Assembly: GCF_009928445.1 (NCBI RefSeq)
Contig: NZ_JAABNO010000014.1
Span: forward strand, 62,001-126,000
Length of the DNA: 64,000 nucleotides
Origin: Clostridium sp. C8-1-8
GTDB taxonomy: Bacteria > Bacillota > Clostridia > Clostridiales > Clostridiaceae
Direction of reading: 5' to 3'
Every line of letters starts with the position of its first letter. Within the stretch, counting starts at the first letter, position 1. The translations under genes and the position numbers were made by a program. Shown piece by piece: positions 8,248 through 17,737 of this stretch. The notes under the pieces are model-generated. The model was not told the origin of the DNA, ran no database searches, and saw only the letters and a program-made list of their open reading frames with translations.

Positions 8248-10158
8248 TTAGTATTTAAGCCAACTGTTAACGGAAGCATCAGATGGCATTCTCCAATCAC
8301 CTCTTGGAGATAAGCTTATAGTACCAACCTTAGGGCCATCAGGTAAAGCAGATCTCTTGAATTGTTGAGAGAAGAATCTATTAAGGAACTTATCTAGCCA
8401 TTTTCTAATAGTTTCCTCATCATATGAATCTTTAAAAGCAGCCTTTGCTAGGAAAAGTATTCTTTCCGGCGAAGATCCATGTCTAATAAAATGATACAGA
8501 AAGAAATCGTGAAGTTCGTATGGACCTACGATATCTTCAGTCTTTTGGGCTATCTCTCCATTTTCATCCTTTGGAAGAAGCTCTGGACTTACTGGTGTAT
8601 CCAATATATCGTACAAGGTATCAGAAGCATTTTTACTTACTTCATATTTTGCAACATAATCAACTAAATATCTAACCAAGGTTTTAGGGATAGATGAGTT
8701 AACGGAATACATTGACATATGATCTCCATTGTAAGTGCACCAGCCTAATGCTAGTTCAGAAAGATCTCCAGTTCCTACAAGTATTCCACCTTCTTTATTG
8801 GCAAGGTCCATAAGTATCTGAGTTCTTTCTCTCGCTTGAACATTTTCATAAGTAACATCATGTATATTCTTATCATGACCAATATCTTCAAAGTGTTGAA
8901 GTGCAGCCTTTACTATATTTATTTCTCTAAGATCACAGCCAAGTTCGGTGCAAAGAGTTAGAGCATTGTTATAGGTTCTATCTGTGGTACCGAAGCCAGG
9001 CATAGTAATTGTTATTATATTTTTCCTAGGTAAGTTTAGAAGATCAAAGGTTTTGACAGCTACAAGTAGCGCTAGGGTAGAATCAAGTCCACCAGATATA
9101 CCAATTACAACTTTTTTTAGTGTTGTATGTTCCAGTCTTTTAGCTAGAGCAGAAGCTTGAATATTAAAAATTTCTTTGCATCTATCCTTTCTTTGAATCT
9201 CAGAAGAAGGAACAAAAGGATGTTTATCAACAAATCTATCAAAATATTTTATGTTTACATCACTAAAGTTGAAATCTATGTTTCTAAATTCTAGGGTATT
9301 TAATTTAGCTGTATCTCTAAAGCTAACATTTTTTAATCTTTCAGAATTAAGTTTATATAAATCTACTATTGAAGAAATTACCTCATTTTCTCTTTGAAAA
9401 CGTTGGTTTTCAGAAAGCTTAGACCCGTTTTCGGAAATTAGCATATGACCGCTAAATAGTAAGTCTGTAGTTGACTCATGAACACCTGCTGAGGTATAAA
9501 TATAAGAACTCATGCATCTAGCACTTTGATCAGCTACTAAAGATTTTCTATAATCACTCTTTGATACTAGTTCATTAGATGCAGATAAGTTTCCGATTAT
9601 ATTAGCTCCAGCAATAGCTAAATAAGAGCTTGGAGGAACTACAGTCCAAAGATCTTCACAAATTTCAAATCCAAAACGGGCATCCTCATAGCTGAAAATA
9701 AGATCGGTACCAAAAGGAATAGATTTCTGGAATGGAAGGTCTATTACTTTGTTCTTTAATCCAATTCCTTCAGTAAACCATCTTTTTTCATAGAACTCTG
9801 TGTAGTTTGGAATATAACTCTTAGGAACTATACCCAGTACTTTTCCCTCAAAGATAATAAATGCACAGTTATATAGGCAATTATTATTAATAAGAGGGTT
9901 ACCTACAGCAATAAGCATATCTTTTCCAATAGAATATTCACAAATTTTCTCAACACCATTTAATGAATCTCTAATCAATCTAGCTTGAGAAAATAAATCT
10001 CCACAAGTGTAAGCAGTTATAGAAAGCTCTGGGAAAACTAATGACTTCACATTGCTTTTTAATGCCTCATCTATACACTTCTTTATATTGTCAACATTAT
10101 AGTCAATATCTGCTACTTTTACCTTAGGGCAAGCAGCTCCTACTCTTATAAAATCCAT
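8248..10158 (-). CDS. nadE: Glutamine-dependent NAD+ synthetase
   Basis: 636 residues. The N-terminal half is a nitrilase-fold glutaminase (FPELSITAYTCGDLF near residue 45; FEICEDLW carries the likely nucleophile Cys near 170). The C-terminal half is the ATP-dependent synthetase with P-loop GISGGLDSTLALL. The two-domain form takes ammonia from glutamine and converts deamido-NAD to NAD, the last step of NAD synthesis. The reading frame starts at an ATG with GGAGTTGATC just before it. It is monocistronic on the reverse strand. Confidence 0.95.
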   Translation of the reverse strand: MDFIRVGAACPKVKVADIDYNVDNIKKCIDEALKSNVKSLVFPELSITAYTCGDLFSQARLIRDSLNGVEKICEYSIGKDMLIAVGNPLINNNCLYNCAFIIFEGKVLGIVPKSYIPNYTEFYEKRWFTEGIGLKNKVIDLPFQKSIPFGTDLIFSYEDARFGFEICEDLWTVVPPSSYLAIAGANIIGNLSASNELVSKSDYRKSLVADQSARCMSSYIYTSAGVHESTTDLLFSGHMLISENGSKLSENQRFQRENEVISSIVDLYKLNSERLKNVSFRDTAKLNTLEFRNIDFNFSDVNIKYFDRFVDKHPFVPSSEIQRKDRCKEIFNIQASALAKRLEHTTLKKVVIGISGGLDSTLALLVAVKTFDLLNLPRKNIITITMPGFGTTDRTYNNALTLCTELGCDLREINIVKAALQHFEDIGHDKNIHDVTYENVQARERTQILMDLANKEGGILVGTGDLSELALGWCTYNGDHMSMYSVNSSIPKTLVRYLVDYVAKYEVSKNASDTLYDILDTPVSPELLPKDENGEIAQKTEDIVGPYELHDFFLYHFIRHGSSPERILFLAKAAFKDSYDEETIRKWLDKFLNRFFSQQFKRSALPDGPKVGTISLSPRGDWRMPSDASVNSWLKY

Positions 10159-10562
10159 ATGATCAACTCCATCTTTATGTATTTTTCTTTTTTTACAAAG
10201 TCTCTATAGATGTACCACTTCAATATCTTAGAATTAGAATAAAGTCTTTAACGAATTTACGAAGCTTTATTTTGGTAGATTTAACTTTGAAGTAGTATGT
10301 CTATATATCTGGTTAAAGTAATAAATACGAAAGCTCACCCTATAGGACTAAGCTTATAACTATATTAATTACTATTAGAAGCTTCGATGCTATAAATATA
10401 TAAATTTATATATTTATGTTAATTGTAAATCAAAATAAAATCAAGACATCCTTAGTTTTTATATTGCTTTCATACAATAAGTAAAAAAAATTAAAAGTAG
10501 TAATAGCATTGATTTTCGTGGCTACAATGAAACTTTGAGAACATATGAATAAGAAAAATATA
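10159..10562. other. Intergenic region between nadE and htpG
   Basis: About 400 bases of AT-rich spacer upstream of the htpG promoter. A partly symmetric stretch near 10240-10340 was noticed but no clear element could be assigned. No gene is supported. Confidence 0.3.
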
Positions 10563-10591
10563 TTGACATTAATTAGGGAAAGTGATATATA
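10563..10591 (+). promoter_or_regulatory. Sigma-A promoter of htpG
   Basis: Consensus TTGACA, a spacer of exactly 17 bases and TATATA. The predicted transcription start falls just before or at the CIRCE element. Confidence 0.85.
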
Positions 10592-10602
10592 AAAAATATA
10601 GA

Positions 10603-10629
10603 TTAGCACTCACTATTAACGAGTGCTAA
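10603..10629 (+). promoter_or_regulatory. CIRCE operator (HrcA binding site)
   Basis: TTAGCACTC and GAGTGCTAA separated by exactly nine bases, a perfect match to the CIRCE inverted repeat bound by the heat-shock repressor HrcA. It sits about 11 bases downstream of the -10 box, so HrcA would block htpG transcription at normal temperature. Confidence 0.95.
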
Positions 10630-10702
10630 CAAGAAAAATCTAGTTAATAAGCATGTTGCATCATGCATCATGTATGTCTTTTATTGCGAAAGGAGAGGTT
10701 TT

Positions 10703-12583
10703 ATGATGGAAACAAAACAATTTAAAGCGGAATCCAAAAGACTTTTGGATCTTATGATTAACTCTATCTATACTCACAGGGAGATATTTTTAAGAGAACT
10801 TATCTCAAATGCTAGTGATGCCATAGACAAAATATATTATAAGGCATTGACAGATGAAAGCATAACCTTCAATAAGGATGATTATTTTATTAAGGTGACT
10901 GTTGATAAAGACAACAGAACAATAAAGATTTCAGATACTGGAATAGGTATGACCAAGGAAGAGTTAGATGACAACCTGGGGGTTATAGCAAAAAGTGGAT
11001 CCTTGAAGTTTAAAAAAGAGAATGAGCTAAAAGATGGATATGATATAATCGGTCAATTTGGTGTTGGATTTTATTCTGCATTTTTAGTTGCTGATACTGT
11101 TACTGTTTCAAGTAAAGCTTTCGGCAGTGAGGAAGCATTTAAATGGGAATCAAAAGGAGTAGAAGGTTATACTATAGAACCTTGTGAAAAAACTTCTGTA
11201 GGTACAGATATAATTCTTAAAATAAAAGATAATACAGAAGACGAGAGCTTTGATGAATATTTAGAAGAATATAGACTAAAGTCCATAATAAAGAAATACT
11301 CAGATTTTATAAGATATCCTATTAAGATGGATGTTACAGAAAGCAAGCTAAAAGAAGGTACTGAGAATGAATATGAAAACTATACTGAAGAAAAGACAAT
11401 AAATAGTATGGTTCCAATATGGAGAAAAAATAAATCAGAGCTTAAGGATGAAGACTATGATAACTTCTATTCAGAGAAACATTTTGGTTTCGATAAGCCT
11501 CTAAAACATATTCATATAAGCGTTGATGGTGCTGTGAGCTATAATGCTATATTATTTATTCCTGAAAGAACTCCATATGATTTCTATACAAAGGAATATG
11601 AAAAAGGCTTAGAACTATATTCAAGCGGTGTAATGATAATGAACAAGTGTGGAGATCTACTTCCAGATTATTTTGGTTTTGTTAAGGGAATAGTTGACTC
11701 TGAAGACTTGTCTTTAAATATATCAAGAGAAATACTTCAACATGATAGACAGCTTAAGCTTATAGCTAAGAACATAAAGAACAAGATAAAGAGCGAACTT
11801 GAAAGCATGCTTAAAAATGATAGGGAGAAGTATGAAAAGTTCTATGAAGCCTTTGGAAGACAACTAAAGTATGGTTTATACAGTGAATATGGAAGTAATA
11901 AAGATGTACTTCAAGACTTAATCATGTTCTATTCTTCTAAAGAAAAGAAGATGGTTACACTTTCTGAGTATGTTGATAGAATGGCAGAAAGCCAGAAGTA
12001 TATTTACTATGCAGCAGGCGAATCAAAGGAAAGAATAGAAAAACTTCCTCAAACTGAGCTTCTTGTTGATAAAGGATATGAAATATTATACTTTACTGAT
12101 GAAGTAGATGAATTTGCTATAAAGATGCTAATGTCTTATAAGGAAAAAGAGTTTAGATCTGTATCCAGCAATGATCTTGGAATTGAAGAAGAAAATAATG
12201 AAACTTCAAAAGAAGAAGAAAAAGAAAATAAGGATATCTTTGAAGGCATGAAGTCAGTATTGACTGGAAAAGTAAAAGAAGTTAGAGCTTCAAAGAGACT
12301 TAAGAATCATCCAGTATGCCTTGCAAACGATGGCGAACTTTCAATAGAGATGGAAAAGATACTTAACTCAATGCCAAATAACCAAGGAGTTAAGGCTGAT
12401 AAGGTATTAGAGATAAATATAAACCATGAGGTATTTAAATCTCTAAAGACTGCATATGAAGAGGATAAAGATAAATTTAATTTGTATACAGACATTCTTT
12501 ACAATCAAGCACTACTTATTGAAGGCTTATCAATAGGGGATCCTGTTGAGTTTACAAATAGCATCTGTAAGATAATGAAATAA
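10703..12583 (+). CDS. htpG: Chaperone HtpG (Hsp90)
   Basis: 626 residues from the ATG after AGGAGAGG; a longer in-frame start lacks a ribosome site. The N-terminal GHKL ATPase domain is complete ([38 protein letters not shown]), followed by the middle and C-terminal dimer domains. An acidic insert rich in Glu and Lys lies near residues 495-515. HtpG is an ATP-driven chaperone acting with the DnaK system. The promoter and CIRCE site upstream place it in the HrcA regulon. In Bacillus subtilis htpG is not HrcA-controlled, so the wiring differs here. Confidence 0.96.
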   Translation: MMETKQFKAESKRLLDLMINSIYTHREIFLRELISNASDAIDKIYYKALTDESITFNKDDYFIKVTVDKDNRTIKISDTGIGMTKEELDDNLGVIAKSGSLKFKKENELKDGYDIIGQFGVGFYSAFLVADTVTVSSKAFGSEEAFKWESKGVEGYTIEPCEKTSVGTDIILKIKDNTEDESFDEYLEEYRLKSIIKKYSDFIRYPIKMDVTESKLKEGTENEYENYTEEKTINSMVPIWRKNKSELKDEDYDNFYSEKHFGFDKPLKHIHISVDGAVSYNAILFIPERTPYDFYTKEYEKGLELYSSGVMIMNKCGDLLPDYFGFVKGIVDSEDLSLNISREILQHDRQLKLIAKNIKNKIKSELESMLKNDREKYEKFYEAFGRQLKYGLYSEYGSNKDVLQDLIMFYSSKEKKMVTLSEYVDRMAESQKYIYYAAGESKERIEKLPQTELLVDKGYEILYFTDEVDEFAIKMLMSYKEKEFRSVSSNDLGIEEENNETSKEEEKENKDIFEGMKSVLTGKVKEVRASKRLKNHPVCLANDGELSIEMEKILNSMPNNQGVKADKVLEININHEVFKSLKTAYEEDKDKFNLYTDILYNQALLIEGLSIGDPVEFTNSICKIMK

Positions 12584-12598
12584 TCATTCAACTTTTTT

Positions 12599-12635
12599 AA
12601 GACATTCCTAAAATTCATTTTAGGAATGTCTTTTT
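12599..12635 (+). terminator. Terminator after htpG
   Basis: Stem AAGACATTCCTAAAA / TTTTAGGAATGTCTT with a four-base loop and a T-run. Confidence 0.92.
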
Positions 12636-12969
12636 CATTAACTTCTAATATTTGATGAAATAACATACTTTAGATATATATAGATATACCAGTTCAAAGA
12701 AAGAGCTTCTACTTTTCGAGAGGGAAGGTTTAAACTTTTTATAAGTCTCCATAGAGATTTTGAAACTAGTTTTGTAATATCAATGCTACATTTTTAACCT
12801 AAAATACTTAGAAGACAATTTAAAAATGGAATTAAGTTGAATTAGTAGTTGTATTTGAGATTTATTAACATTAAACTTAAATTGTTGATGTTTTTTTCTT
12901 GCACAACAACTATAATATTAAATAGAGTTGTGAATTAAATAATAGTACATAAAAAAAGGGGGGCTAGGT
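12636..12969. other. Intergenic region upstream of the XRE-TPR regulator
   Basis: About 330 non-coding bases. Near its end TTGTTG and CAACAA form an inverted repeat (12882-12909) immediately before a TATAAT box (12911-12916). This could be an operator overlapping the promoter, although no -35 at correct spacing was found. A strong GGGGGG-rich ribosome site precedes the next gene. Confidence 0.4.
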
Positions 12970-14247
12970 TTGAATTTTTATAATCCTAACGAGAAAATAA
13001 GGCTTATGCGAAAAAGATTTAATATGAATCAAGCAGATCTAGAAGATGCAAATATGACCAGAGCTTTTATAAGCATGATGGAGAGTGGCAAAAGAAATGT
13101 AAGTAAAGCTAGTTCTAGAATTCTAGCAAGTAAGTTTAACGCTAAGGCAATTGAATTTGGAGTAGATATAAGCCTAGACGATGAGTACTTTTATAGAAAA
13201 CCACAGGAAGATGCAAGATTTTATTGTAATAATGAGCTTCTAAAAGATAATACACATGAGCAGCTGGAAGAGCTTATAGAAATAGCAAAGAAATTCGAGT
13301 TAGATGATATTCTTGCGGAAATATATAAACTTAATGCAGATAAATATTTTCTAGAGTCTAATTTTATATATGCTTTTATCAACTATAGTAATTGCCTAGG
13401 CAAATATAAAGAACTGAAGAATATTAAGGAGCAAGTATATATTTATAACTCTTTGGGAATTTGCAAAGCAAAGAGGAGTGAGCATGAAGAGGCTATATTT
13501 TATTATAACCAAGCTATAGTATATGCAAAGGAAGAAAATGATGATAACTACTTTTTAAAAGCTAGCTTCAACTTGGCACTAGCTTATTCATATCTAAAAA
13601 AGTATGAAGAATGCATAGAATTGTTAGATAAAAATATATTTACCTCCAATATCCAGATAACTGAAGACATTATAATAAATGCAAAAGTGCTAAAAGCTAA
13701 TATGCTTTATAATATGGGAAAAAAAGATGAAGTACTTAAAGAATATATTGATACTATAGATTCAGCGAAAGATAAAGAAAGCAATCTTATGGGAGTGGTA
13801 TATAATAATCTGGCTTTATTTTATTGTGATTCCGGTAATTTTGAAGAGTCACTAAAATACATTGGATATTCTCAGAAGATAAAGAACAAGGTAGACAAGA
13901 CTACTCTATCAAATGTTTTAAATACTAAAGCAAGACTATTTTTAAAACAAGGGTATTATGATCAGAGCATTATGCTTTTTGAACTAGCAATAAGCTTAGC
14001 GGAGCAGTATAAGAACTTCTTATCACTTATACAAAATTATATGGAACTTATAAAAGCTTTGGAATTATCTCAAGACTTAGAAAAATTAGAATATACCATT
14101 ATAAGTTTTATTAACTTTTTAGAGGAACACGAAATTGGCGAAGGAAGAAATTATGCTTTAAGTAAGCTTGCAGAGACACTTGTGAAACAAAAAAAGAATG
14201 AACAAGCTTTAAAAACTTTACATAAGTTATCAAAAATACTTGTTTAA
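12970..14247 (+). CDS. XRE-type HTH regulator with TPR repeats, RRNPP-like
   Basis: 425 residues, TTG start after a G-rich ribosome site. Residues about 8-60 form an XRE helix-turn-helix (RLMRKRFNMNQADLEDANMT, then SMMESGKRNVS). From about residue 85 to the end the protein is all-helical with tetratricopeptide-like repeats (for example YNSLGICKAKRSEHEEAIFY and YNNLALFYCDSGNFEESLKY). HTH plus TPR is the architecture of RRNPP regulators (NprR, PlcR, PrgX), which bind secreted and re-imported peptides. The short secreted-peptide gene directly downstream, same strand, fits that model. Peptide binding itself is inferred. Confidence 0.8.
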   Translation: MNFYNPNEKIRLMRKRFNMNQADLEDANMTRAFISMMESGKRNVSKASSRILASKFNAKAIEFGVDISLDDEYFYRKPQEDARFYCNNELLKDNTHEQLEELIEIAKKFELDDILAEIYKLNADKYFLESNFIYAFINYSNCLGKYKELKNIKEQVYIYNSLGICKAKRSEHEEAIFYYNQAIVYAKEENDDNYFLKASFNLALAYSYLKKYEECIELLDKNIFTSNIQITEDIIINAKVLKANMLYNMGKKDEVLKEYIDTIDSAKDKESNLMGVVYNNLALFYCDSGNFEESLKYIGYSQKIKNKVDKTTLSNVLNTKARLFLKQGYYDQSIMLFELAISLAEQYKNFLSLIQNYMELIKALELSQDLEKLEYTIISFINFLEEHEIGEGRNYALSKLAETLVKQKKNEQALKTLHKLSKILV

Positions 14248-14339
14248 GTGTAACTTTTTTAGCTTAATTATCAAGATAATATGGAAAAGTTCTGGAAATG
14301 TGATACAATATTAATATATGATGTTAATGAGGTGTATTA

Positions 14340-14489
14340 ATGAAATCAAAATTACCCAAAATCATTTTTAGTGCTTTTCTAACAATTACTTTATTTATTC
14401 CTATATTAGGGAGTGTTAACTTTAATGTAGGATCAAATGGACACGAGATGATAAATATAAATACTGAAGATCCAGCAGAAATGAGGTAA
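14340..14489 (+). CDS. Short secreted peptide, candidate signalling pheromone precursor
   Basis: 49 codons, ATG after GAGGTG at good spacing. The product starts MKSKLPKIIFSAFLTITLF, a basic N-terminus with a hydrophobic core, and then has a hydrophilic tail ending NTEDPAEMR. This size and layout match precursors of RRNPP signalling peptides, which are exported by Sec, trimmed and re-imported. It begins 93 bases after the XRE-TPR regulator and is followed by its own terminator. No family match can be claimed from sequence alone, and the mature peptide is unknown. Confidence 0.7.
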   Translation: MKSKLPKIIFSAFLTITLFIPILGSVNFNVGSNGHEMININTEDPAEMR

Positions 14490-14504
14490 AAGCTTTTATA
14501 CCAT

Positions 14505-14537
14505 GGGTTAGTAAGATAGACTTACTAGCCTATTTTT
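14505..14537 (+). terminator. Terminator after the peptide gene
   Basis: Stem GGTTAGTAAG / CTTACTAGCC (one G-T wobble) with a five-base loop, followed by TATTTTT. It closes the regulator-peptide unit. Confidence 0.78.
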
Positions 14538-14562
14538 ACTGTTAAGGCAATTTATACAAAAA

Positions 14563-14671
14563 AAGCTAGCTAAGTATAGTAACATCAAGGGCTTAGAACA
14601 AATGTTTAGGGTAAATAGTAAAAAAAAATTATATCGCCTACTAGATTTCTGTCATATGAATTCCAAAAGGT
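14563..14671 (+). repeat. Dispersed intergenic repeat, copy A (degraded)
   Basis: Matches copies B and C over AACATCAAGG-GCTTAGAACA, TTTAGGGTAAATAGTAAAAA and ATCGCCTACTAGATTTCT. The hairpin arms are mutated and the 3' terminator-like arm is lost. Confidence 0.6.
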
Positions 14672-14773
14672 ATATGTGTAAATATTATTAATTATAGTAA
14701 AGCTTATATTTATGATAAGATTTATAATAATAAAGTGAATTTATTTATTACTACAATAGTTAGGAGTAAAGAT

Positions 14774-15505
14774 ATGATGTTTACCATAGAAAACTATAAT
14801 ATTGAGGGATATGAAGTTAATGTATATCTCCCACCAGAGTATAATACAAGCAATTTTTATTATCCTGTACTATATATAAATGGTGCTGACGATATTGTTG
14901 ATATTGCACAAGTAGTAGAGCCTCGCTTTTCGTTACAATATAAGCCTTTTATTATAGTTAATGTGAAGTCTAATGCTTGGGGGGCAGATTATACTCCTTG
15001 GTATTCACCAGCTATTAATAAAAATGGAGAGGAATTTAAAGGAGAGGCGGATAGATATATTAAAATTTTAACTGGTACGATAAAGTTATTTATAGATGAG
15101 AGCTATAGAACTATAAGAGATCCTGAAAGCACAGCTTTAATAGGATATTCCCTAGCCGGGCTTGCGGCATTATATACTTTCTATAGCTGTGATTGTTTTG
15201 GTAGAATAGGAAGCTTATCAGGTTCTTTATGGTATGATGGCTCGATAGATTTTGTATGTTCAAATAAACCAGTAAATAAAGATGCAAAAGTATATTTGTC
15301 TTTAGGATTAAAGGAAAGTAAGAGTAGAAATGTAAAAATGGCTGCAGTTGGAGAATGTACAGAGAAAAACTATTATAGCTTGAAGGAGCAACTAACAAAT
15401 AATGATAACATTAAATTAGAATATAATGATGGAGGACATTTTACTGAAATATTAAAAAGATTCGAAAAAGCAATTTTGTGGTTAATGAGTGATATTAAAT
15501 GTTAA
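14774..15505 (+). CDS. Alpha/beta hydrolase, esterase D/Fes-like
   Basis: 243 residues from the ATG after TAGGAGT; a GTG 13 codons earlier has no ribosome site. It has the nucleophile elbow GYSLAG, a conserved GGHF near the end for the catalytic His, and an N-terminal VYLPPEYNTSNFYYPVLYIN strand typical of the esterase D / enterochelin-esterase (Fes, IroE) branch. It would hydrolyse an ester, possibly of a siderophore or other small molecule. No siderophore genes are nearby, so the substrate is open. No signal peptide is present. Confidence 0.78.
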   Translation: MMFTIENYNIEGYEVNVYLPPEYNTSNFYYPVLYINGADDIVDIAQVVEPRFSLQYKPFIIVNVKSNAWGADYTPWYSPAINKNGEEFKGEADRYIKILTGTIKLFIDESYRTIRDPESTALIGYSLAGLAALYTFYSCDCFGRIGSLSGSLWYDGSIDFVCSNKPVNKDAKVYLSLGLKESKSRNVKMAAVGECTEKNYYSLKEQLTNNDNIKLEYNDGGHFTEILKRFEKAILWLMSDIKC

Positions 15506-15563
15506 TTTGAAAATTTAGATTTACTTAAGTATTATATATAACAAAAAGAAAGAAGGAATATAA

Positions 15564-15920
15564 ATGAAGATAGCTTTACCAATAAGTGGAGATGTTGTAA
15601 ACTCCCATTTTGGAAGAAGTGAAAGCTTTGCTTTTGCTACAATAGAGGAAAAAAGGATACTGGATATTGAAGTTGTATCTACAGAGGAACTGGTACATAA
15701 TCATGATGGATTAGTAAATTTATTTATACATAAAGGCGTTGAAGCTGTAATAGCTAATGGCATTGGCCAAGGTGCAATAAATGCCATAAAGGATAAAGGT
15801 TTTGAGCTAATAAGAGGGGCATCAGGAAGATACATAGATGTGCTACAACAATATATTGACGGTACCCTTGAAGATAAAAATATAGTATGTAATAACCATA
15901 AAAAGCATTCTGAAAAGTAG
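15564..15920 (+). CDS. NifX/NifB-type FeMo-cofactor-binding domain protein
   Basis: 118 residues after AGAAGGA. It matches the dinitrogenase iron-molybdenum cofactor fold: MKIALPISGDVVNSHFGRSE at the start, then VEAVIANGIGQGAINAI with an RNase-H-like core, and a short His/Lys tail. Such small proteins occur in many anaerobes without nitrogenase and are thought to bind iron-sulfur or metal clusters. No nif genes are in the window, so a nitrogen-fixation role is not implied. Confidence 0.85.
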   Translation: MKIALPISGDVVNSHFGRSESFAFATIEEKRILDIEVVSTEELVHNHDGLVNLFIHKGVEAVIANGIGQGAINAIKDKGFELIRGASGRYIDVLQQYIDGTLEDKNIVCNNHKKHSEK

Positions 15921-15935
15921 CTACAAAGTCAATTA

Positions 15936-15984
15936 AAAACAATAGTCCTATGCATTCTTAAAATGCATAGGACTATTGTTTTTT
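15936..15984 (+). terminator. Strong terminator after the NifX-like gene
   Basis: Near-perfect stem of about 20 pairs, AACAATAGTCCTATGCATT / AATGCATAGGACTATTGTT, followed by T-rich DNA; the opposite strand also has a T-run. Confidence 0.92.
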
Positions 15985-16418
15985 AAAATATTTATTAAAT
16001 GCTATACAAATAAAATTATTATGTAGAAACTTAATTTTTAATGTAATCCAAATAAAAGCACACCATATAGAAAAATTTTCGCTATAGCGTAGAAAGACAA
16101 TATAACTCAATAAGCGTAAAAATGTAATGAATTTTAGTGGGAAAAATGATATTAATTTAGTAATTGCTTGAAATTAATGGAATAAAAGGTTAAAATTATA
16201 TGTAAATATATGTAATTTAATCCTAAATAAAGTCGAAGCTATTTGCATATATTATAGAGTTTCTAAATATACCATACAGTCCAAAGAACACGGAGTTTTA
16301 GAACAAGCATAAATGAGATTTCAATATAGGAACTCTTTAAACAGTCTTTAAAGCATATCTATAATCCAATAATAACCTTAACTTTAAGAGATTTTATGAA
16401 GAAAGGAAGAATGTCATC
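15985..16418. other. Intergenic region upstream of uppS
   Basis: About 430 non-coding bases. It includes a copy of the short repeat family (16290-16345: TTTTAGAACAAGCATAAAT, then ATATAGGAACTCTTTAAA). No gene or known RNA was recognised. Confidence 0.4.
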
Positions 16419-17144
16419 TTGAGTTTGGTAAATGAATTGAGAAGTAGGCATGGAGTTAAAGTACCTAGACATATTGCAATAATTTGTGACGGTAATGGAA
16501 GGTGGGCAAAAAATAAAGGCTTAAATAGAACTTTCGGACATAAAGCAGGAACAAAGCCTATTGAGGAAATTACAAGAGCTTGTGTGGAAATGGGTGTAGA
16601 AGTTCTTACTTTCTATGCTTTCTCTACTGAAAATTGGAATAGGACTGAGGAGGAAGTTAGTTTTTTAATGAAGCTTTTTAAAGACTTTTTTATTAAACTA
16701 AGAAAAGAAGCCGAAAACAATGTGAAAGTAAGACATATAGGATTTACAGATAAGCTTTCCAAGGAATTGTTAAGGGAAATCAGGAAAACAGAAGATGCGA
16801 CAATGCATAACTCAGGGTTAATACTGAATATAGCTTTAAATTATGGAAGTAGAATAGAGATAACCGATGCTATAAAAAGGATTGTTGAGGATGTAAATTC
16901 AGATAGTATCAGCTTAGATAGTATAAATGAGAGCTTAGTTAGTAGTTATATGCTAACAGCAGGGTTACCAGATGTAGACTTACTTATCAGAACCAGTGGA
17001 GAAAAAAGAATAAGTAACTTTCTGCTGTGGCAGTCTGCAAAAGCTCAGCTTTGGTATACTGATGACTGTTGGCCTGACTTTACTTGCAAACATTTGAAGC
17101 AGGCAGTTAATAGTTATAATAGAAGCCTGATGACAGGTTCATAG
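16419..17144 (+). CDS. uppS: Isoprenyl (undecaprenyl) diphosphate synthase
   Basis: 241 residues with a TTG start 11 bases after GGAAG; the ATG eight bases upstream runs into a stop. Motifs of cis-prenyltransferases are present: DGNGRWAKN with the catalytic Asp at 24, FYAFSTENWNR, and RTSGEKRISNFLLWQ. The usual MDGN is CDGN here. The enzyme makes the C55 lipid carrier for cell-wall synthesis. It stands alone, not in the usual frr-uppS-cdsA cluster, so it may be a second copy or may make a different chain length. Confidence 0.9.
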   Translation: MSLVNELRSRHGVKVPRHIAIICDGNGRWAKNKGLNRTFGHKAGTKPIEEITRACVEMGVEVLTFYAFSTENWNRTEEEVSFLMKLFKDFFIKLRKEAENNVKVRHIGFTDKLSKELLREIRKTEDATMHNSGLILNIALNYGSRIEITDAIKRIVEDVNSDSISLDSINESLVSSYMLTAGLPDVDLLIRTSGEKRISNFLLWQSAKAQLWYTDDCWPDFTCKHLKQAVNSYNRSLMTGS

Positions 17145-17305
17145 TAAAGTGCAATAATTACATATATGTTTTATATAATTTATATATGAATATTATTAGT
17201 ATTTAGTATTTTAAAGTCTATTGATTGCCAAATAGATAATTTGCTAGTGCTATTTATCAAATTTATCAGAATGAATGATAATATTTGGTAGTTTGTCAAT
17301 AAATA

Positions 17306-17334
17306 TTGACAGCTAGATTATCCTGTTGTACACT
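17306..17334 (+). promoter_or_regulatory. Sigma-A promoter for the lysine-riboswitch operon
   Basis: Consensus TTGACA, a 17-base spacer and TACACT, about 35 bases before the riboswitch begins. Confidence 0.8.
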
Positions 17335-17368
17335 GTTTATAGAATTTAATAAGGCCTCACTTTTTATC

Positions 17369-17550
17369 AGTGGGGTAGAGGCGCGGTATTTAACAGTCTT
17401 AAGTGGAGCTAGAGAGAGCTAAGAAACCTAGGAGAAGGAAATGTCGCCGAAGCTTATAATATGTCTCAGTATTATTTGCTGGGTCTGCAGTTAAGAATTG
17501 CAGGACTGTCTCAATAAACATCCCGGTTTATTGAGTTGTGCTATCTCATT
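17369..17550 (+). ncRNA. Lysine riboswitch (L box)
   Basis: Recognised by the conserved core: GGGGTAGAGGCGCGG at the 5' side, GTCGCCGAAGC in the middle, TTTGCTGG(G)TCTGCA followed by GGACTGTC, and CTATCTCATT closing helix P1 against TGGGGTAG. The helices between (for example CTCAATAAAC / GTTTATTGAG) also match the L-box plan. Lysine binding should favour the terminator just downstream, so the transporter genes are shut off when lysine is plentiful. Confidence 0.95.
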
Positions 17551-17590
17551 TTGGGAAAAAGAAGGGGGCATTAGGCTAATTATGTTTATT

Positions 17591-17621
17591 AAGACCTGAG
17601 CTCATCTCAGGTCTTTTTTTA
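17591..17621 (+). terminator. Riboswitch-controlled terminator
   Basis: Stem AAGACCTGAG / CTCAGGTCTT followed by seven T, located 40 bases after the L box and before the first transporter gene. This is the expected expression platform. Confidence 0.9.
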
Positions 17622-17737
17622 TTTACTCAAAAACAGTATAATTTCAAACTTAAGTTATATTTGGTGAAATTATTGTTCGAATTTAGGACAAGTAAAAAGC
17701 TCTACAGTAGAAATAAAATTAAAAAGGGGATTTTAAG

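Noticed and set aside
8479..8667. Forward ORF of 62 codons within nadE
   Set aside because: Antisense shadow of the NAD synthetase domain without a start signal.
15564..15920. Evidence for nitrogen fixation from the NifX-like protein
   Set aside because: Such small proteins are widespread in anaerobes without nitrogenase, and no other nif gene is in the window.
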